This document shows, piece after piece, positions 59,750 through 64,000 of a DNA stretch of 64,000 nucleotides. How positions within the stretch are numbered: position 1 is the first letter of the stretch; every line of letters starts with the position of its first letter. The stretch is from Anarhynchus alexandrinus (taxonomy: Eukaryota > Chordata > Aves > Charadriiformes > Charadriidae), in NCBI GenBank assembly GCA_008711295.1, contig VUYV01000016.1, positions 167,105 to 231,104 of the forward strand. Reading direction: 5' to 3'. The notes beneath the pieces were generated by a model. That model was not told the origin of the DNA. It searched no databases and saw only the letters and a list, made by a program, of their open reading frames with translations. A program made the translations under genes and the position numbers.

Positions 59750-60130
59750 TTGATGCATGGGAAAGCCATTGGCCGAGCATTGTGGCTGCCCTTCTGCTGA
59801 GCAAATAGTTCAAACTGTTCATTCCCATCTCCTATTCTCTCCCTGGTACATTGTTTGTGTCCTTGCATTTCATTCTGCGAGGAAGATTGCTCTCTGGGCC
59901 TATAAGCAAACAGTCCAGAAAAGAGCCAACTATCCTCTCCTTTTCCCTGGAGAACTAGCATTTTTATTTCAGCTCCAAGCTGTCAAAGAGCTGGAGAGTT
60001 TATGTCAGTATCCTGAATTAATTGCTTTAAGCTGGAGCAGCCTATACCAGCCACCAAATGTCCAGAAGATGTTTATTAATAATGTTTCCTCTAGGTTTTT
60101 TGGTGTTTTTTTTTTCTTTTTTGTTCCAAG
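59750..60130. other. AT-moderate block with SOX-type words, candidate conserved element
   Basis: Two CATTGT words (SOX type) at about 59779 and 59849, a TTATTAATAATG word and few CpGs. A 141-codon plus-strand frame (59757-60182) crosses it but runs through a poly-phenylalanine T tract and has no domain, so I prefer the regulatory reading. Confidence 0.3.
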
Positions 60131-60145
60131 CTGTGCTCTCACATA

Positions 60146-60160
60146 CAGTGCCCTCTATTC
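60146..60160 (-). promoter_or_regulatory. Weak CTCF-like motif, reverse orientation
   Basis: On the minus strand GAATAGAGGGCACTG keeps the AGAGGGCAC core and flank but lacks the leading CC (9 of 12 core positions). Confidence 0.2.
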
Positions 60161-60164
60161 ACCG

Positions 60165-60330
60165 CCGAGGCGGCGCGCCTGATGCCGGGCGAGGGTGGCG
60201 AAATGAAAGCCGCTTATAGGGAATTAATAAAAGCTCCTGAGGTATTGTCAGCCCCGGCGCTCAACATGTCGGCGTGGCGGGCACGGCCGGCGGCTCGGAA
60301 ATCTCCCGTTAGGACTTTTCGGGCGACGGG
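60165..60330. promoter_or_regulatory. CpG-rich segment
   Basis: About twenty CpG dinucleotides in 165 bp, including GGCGCGCC, between two AT-rich blocks. It resembles the CpG/AT alternation at 19.4-23.2 kb. Confidence 0.35.
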
Positions 60331-60465
60331 AACGAGAGAAGGAAGATGAATTGCTGGAGGGATCGAGAAGGAGCAAGCCCTTGTTTAAACACAAATATCT
60401 TTGGTAATTAACAAAAGTGGCAAGGAAATTACTGATGGAAAAAAAACACATGAAAGGTAAATGGT

Positions 60466-60720
60466 TTTGTGTTTAAACATGATATATTTTAAAGTGTTCC
60501 CCAGTGTGAAAGTCCCTGTTTAAGGGAATGAAGTAATAAACCAATTTATATACCAATAGAAAGTCGAGATCCTGAGTGCCTTTGTGTAAATTTTCCACTT
60601 GACTTTTCATTATCTACCTGAACAAAATCAATCTATATGTATGGGATCAACATGCAATATGAGAGATAAAAGACGAAATAAATGTGCTTTGCATATCCCG
60701 CAGATAAAAGCCACCGGGCT
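60466..60720. other. AT-rich block, candidate conserved non-coding element
   Basis: CpG-poor, AT-rich, non-repetitive sequence with AATTTATATACCAATAG, CTTTGCATAT (octamer-like) and GAGATAAAAG words. Confidence 0.3.
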
Positions 60721-63700
60721 CCAGGCGCTGCCTCCTTTCCAGGCAGATGCATTTTAGAAAATAAATCATTTTGCAAAGGAAAAGAGAGCAAAGCAGAGTG
60801 CTGCTTCTTAAGTGTTTACTCCCTCGCTTGAAATATTGATCCTGTCAAATGAACAGTGGTTAATAAGTAACTTGGGGAAAATATGCCGGCTCTCTCTTTG
60901 CTCCCTGCTGTAGCACGGACCCATCTCTCGTCCCTCTCCAGCTCCCGGGCAGCAGAGCCCCGGAGTGTCCTCGCTGCAGGCTGGACATCTGGGCAGAGCC
61001 CGGACGTGCTCGCGGGGCCCTTCGCAGGGTGGAGTGGATTAAAAGGAAGGCGACAGAGGTGGCAGAGTGGGGACGGACCCCTGCATCCCGCAGGAAGCCC
61101 TGAAACCCCAGAGTATTTCAGCATCTCAAGACCTTACACATCCCAAACCCTGCTGCATCCCAAAAGCTGCCACATCCCTAACCCTGCTGCACCCCAAATC
61201 CTGGCACGTCCCAGCCCCCTTTTTCATTGCCCGTGTCCTTGCCTGCAAACAGAGATAGCATCCCATCCCTTTGGCCACTTGCACACTGAGATGGCTTGCC
61301 CTTGCCTTGCCCCAGCAGGAGCCATTCCTGACCCAAAATATCCCCAGTTTCCTCTGGGGGAAGAGTATTGCTGTTGGGTGGGGGATCAGCTCTACTGAAT
61401 TGGGCTAAATGTGCAAAGCGGCGTAATGTTTCTGGGGCGTGGGAGCAGAGGACACAGTGCAGCACAAAGAAGATGCTCCCAATTTTAAAAAAAATGCATC
61501 AATGAGTACAGATTTTGCTCAAGCAGCCTCAGCATCCCCAGTGAAACCAGCAGTTGGTGCGTCAACAGCAGCTAAAATACTTGTCCCTGCAATATTGTAA
61601 CCCAGGTCCTCAAGAGCCCGGAGCAAGTGCCCTGTCCTGTTGCCGCAGTCTGTGCGACTTCTCCTTCCACTCACCCCTTCTCCTCCCCTCTCTCTCTCCC
61701 AGGACCTGGCTGATGCTTGGCTTTTTGCTATAACAAATCTTGTCTGGTTTCATGGATCCCAATGTCTTGGAGAGCTCGGTAATAGCATCCTCTCTTTTTA
61801 TTTTTTTTCTTTATGGTCAGGTGAAGAGGCAGGAACTCCTCATGTGGTTGGTTTTTTTTTTCCCTTTAGTAACAGGATATAGAAAAGGTTAAGAGGCACT
61901 TCAACAGATACAACCCCCTCCTGGGCACAGGGGGTTCTTATTTCTGCGGAAACCCCGGCCCCGTTTCTGCAGCGGCAGAGCCTGTCACCCTCGTTGATGT
62001 ATTCCTCCTCCTCGCATCCTCGTGCCAGGGGAAAGCACTACACAGCCCCGCTCCAGCCCACAGGCAGGGAAGCACCTGCCTCCCACTGATTTTATTTCTT
62101 TCAGGGTCTCTATGTGTCTCCTGGCTCTGGCAGCCATGCTGTGGGGTTGGACATGGGCATTTCTCCAGGTCAGGCATTGGATTTTTGCCTTTCCTTATGC
62201 AAAAGGCCCTTCCCAGTCTTTTTGCTTCTTCTCCCCCTAAAAATCCAGACAGGAGGGAAGAGATGTGGGGGGAAGGTGGGAAAGGAGATAAAACAAAGAG
62301 AAAAGCAGGGGTGAGCTGGTGACTTTCCAAACCAAGGAATTTGTCAGGATGCTCCTGAGAAACACGCTCTGCCGTTGGCTCAACATCTGCAGCTATTTTA
62401 TTAGTTTGCTAATGATGTCTCAGATTGGACCCAGGGGTGACAGAAAGTCCTGGCAACCTCTTTTGAAATGAGCCTCACCTTCTGCCCCCGTCCCCTGCTC
62501 TGCTGCCCCCTACCCCCACACACACACCCAGAGCCATTGGGTTTCTCCCCTGCACCTCCCACGCCATCAGCTCAGGAGCGATGCACAGCCCGGTGCAGGG
62601 CAGTAAGGCAGCTATGCCGCTGCAAACCTCTGGTGAAGAAAATGGGTTCCTGCATCCACACACCCACCCCTTCCCGTGGGACACTAGGGATAGAAATATT
62701 CACACCATGTACAATGAGTTATTTGGTGTGGAGGAAGCGGGGGGAGCTCCGAGGTGGGGCATGGTAGAAGAGCTTTGGCATAGGAAGGAGTTTAATCATC
62801 ACTTTGGGGGTATTTTTGGCTGTCGGAGCTTATTCTCCTCTCCAAAGGCCTTCCTGAGCTTGCTTTTAGCACAGTACCAACATGCATCCCTCAAAAAGCT
62901 CCACAAATTAATTCGCACCTCAACTTTCTCAAGGTGCTGTTACAATTTTGTCTTTACTTCCTTGAAGCCTAGAAGGATCCATCCTGGCAAAGCACCTTCT
63001 TAAGCTTCCTCCAGGCCAGGATAACGTTTCTCCCCATTCCCGTCAGGAATTACTGGAGCGTGACTACAGGTATCACGCACAAGTACAGACACAAAGAGGC
63101 AATTGGAGATGGGAATCTGTGGCTTTAATAGGAGATGCATACACGGCAGCAGCACACTCAGTGAAGCCCAGAAGTTTGCCCCAGCTACCCCTGACACTGA
63201 TTCCTTGTGCCATTACTGAAATAAATAAAGGAGAGCGAAGGAGAGTGTAAGTGCAGGCAGCCAGCGAAGCACTGCGCCGCCACTTTGCCGCATGCAGAAG
63301 GCTGTCGGTGACAAGCAAAGCATTTCAAGGTCTCCAAAATCCTTCAGTATCCATGCCTCCGGTACCCAGGTGGAAAGTAAAATCAGCATATTTACACTCT
63401 TCCGTGTTGTTGGCACTTGGTAGCTGTTTTCCAGCTGTGGAAGGATGAGGCTCATTCTTTTTACTGCTCGTGTGAGTCAAAAACCTGTAGAAAGCCACTC
63501 CTTCCCCAGCCAGGGGTGAGCACTTTGCTCTGGCCTTACGTGGATGGTGCTGGCAGTGACAGGCGATTTGGGCAGGTAGAGATCTCCCAAAAGCAAGGAT
63601 TCAGCTGAGGAAATCCGTGCTGCCCGCAGCAAGTGGTATGTCGAGGGCTTTCCTGTCCCCGTGGTTTATAAAAAAAAACCCCCGACCCCTGGCAGGTGGA

Positions 63701-64000
63701 GGGCAGCAGGAAGGACCTGCCATGGGGATCCTTGCCCCGTGCCCATCCCTGTGGCAGTGGGGCTGCCCACAGCCTCACCCGGCTGCTCTGTGCCTTTCCC
63801 CTGCCCTGCCTGGTGGAATAGTCCCTCTCCCCTGGAAAGGGGCTCTGTGGCCAGGGAGAACTGGAGAGGGTGGAGTGGGAGTGAGGTGGGCTGTGAGGAG
63901 AGGTGAGCTGTTAGCATCGGTGAGGGGAAAGGGGAAAAAGGAAAGAAAGAGAAAAAAGGTAATGAAAGGGGGAAAAGGGGAAGAAACTAAAAAAAAAAAA
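60721..64000. other. Intergenic DNA, tandem and purine-rich tracts
   Basis: A degenerate 34-bp tandem repeat lies at 61146-61213. T-rich tracts lie at 61797-61808 and 61852-61860. The last 85 bp (63917-64000) are almost pure purine on the plus strand. Frames are short and overlapping, and no gene or repeat family is recognised. Confidence 0.45.
61146..61213. repeat. Degenerate 34-bp tandem repeat
   Basis: Two copies of a unit starting AACCCTGCTGCA, with CCCCAAA and CACRTCCC words in the same order. A partial copy may precede it. Confidence 0.7.

Noticed and set aside
59757..60182. 141-codon plus-strand frame with a fairly protein-like middle
   Set aside because: It runs through a poly-Phe T tract, has no domain, and the underlying DNA looks like an AT-moderate regulatory block.
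1..64000. tRNA, rRNA, known microRNA, CRISPR or bacterial operon signals
   Set aside because: I looked for A/B-box pairs, familiar microRNA seed sequences (let-7, miR-9, miR-124 and similar) and spaced direct repeats, and found none that hold up. The scan was by eye and not exhaustive.

Overview
The window looks like non-coding avian nuclear DNA. The organism call rests on two kinds of repeat. Several CR1 LINE tails end in the bird-type 3' octamer (ATTCTATGA or ATTCCATG). One complete solo LTR of the avian ERVL type begins TGTCCTGGTTT and is flanked by a 5-bp target duplication. Recognised interspersed repeats cover only about 3% of the window, which also fits a bird. There are no bacterial-style genes, operons, rRNAs, CRISPR arrays or tRNAs that I can support. 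Nearly all long open frames here look like chance frames or the tail of CR1 ORF2.

Layout. Positions 1-10.9 kb are mixed intergenic DNA with an AT-rich, possibly conserved block at 2.5-3.0 kb and a CpG-rich block at 1.56-1.87 kb. A CR1 tail lies at 10.93 kb. At 12.59 kb there is a perfect palindrome made of two overlapping POU octamers. On the minus strand at 16.37-15.51 kb is the only stretch that reads like a possible host gene: two open segments joined by plausible, phase-compatible splice sites. I treat it as a weak candidate. From 19.4 to 23.2 kb, CpG-dense segments alternate with AT-rich blocks. This is the most promoter- or developmental-regulator-like part of the window, and it also holds all three ambiguous bases (N).

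The second third holds a 587-bp CR1 3' end with an open ORF2 C-terminus (26.24-26.82 kb), AT-rich blocks at 28.6, 29.4 and 32.0 kb, a CTCF-like site at 32.85 kb, the solo LTR (34.00-34.74 kb, minus strand) and a CR1 tail at 36.3 kb. The last third has further AT-rich blocks (37.0, 41.6, 45.1, 46.2, 53.7, 57.6, 59.8 and 60.5 kb), CR1 fragments at 49.6, 55.85 and 58.2 kb, and two more CTCF-like sites.

Overall this resembles a gene desert or a large intron: short AT-rich segments with dense transcription-factor words, separated by GC-rich, simple-repeat-bearing sequence. The AT-rich blocks are called from composition and motif content only. Conservation was not tested, and I cannot name the neighbouring gene. 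No complete new biological system is visible. The most useful leads are the candidate two-exon minus-strand gene, the 19.4-23.2 kb CpG/AT composite, the dated-insertion solo LTR, and repeated octamer-type elements.
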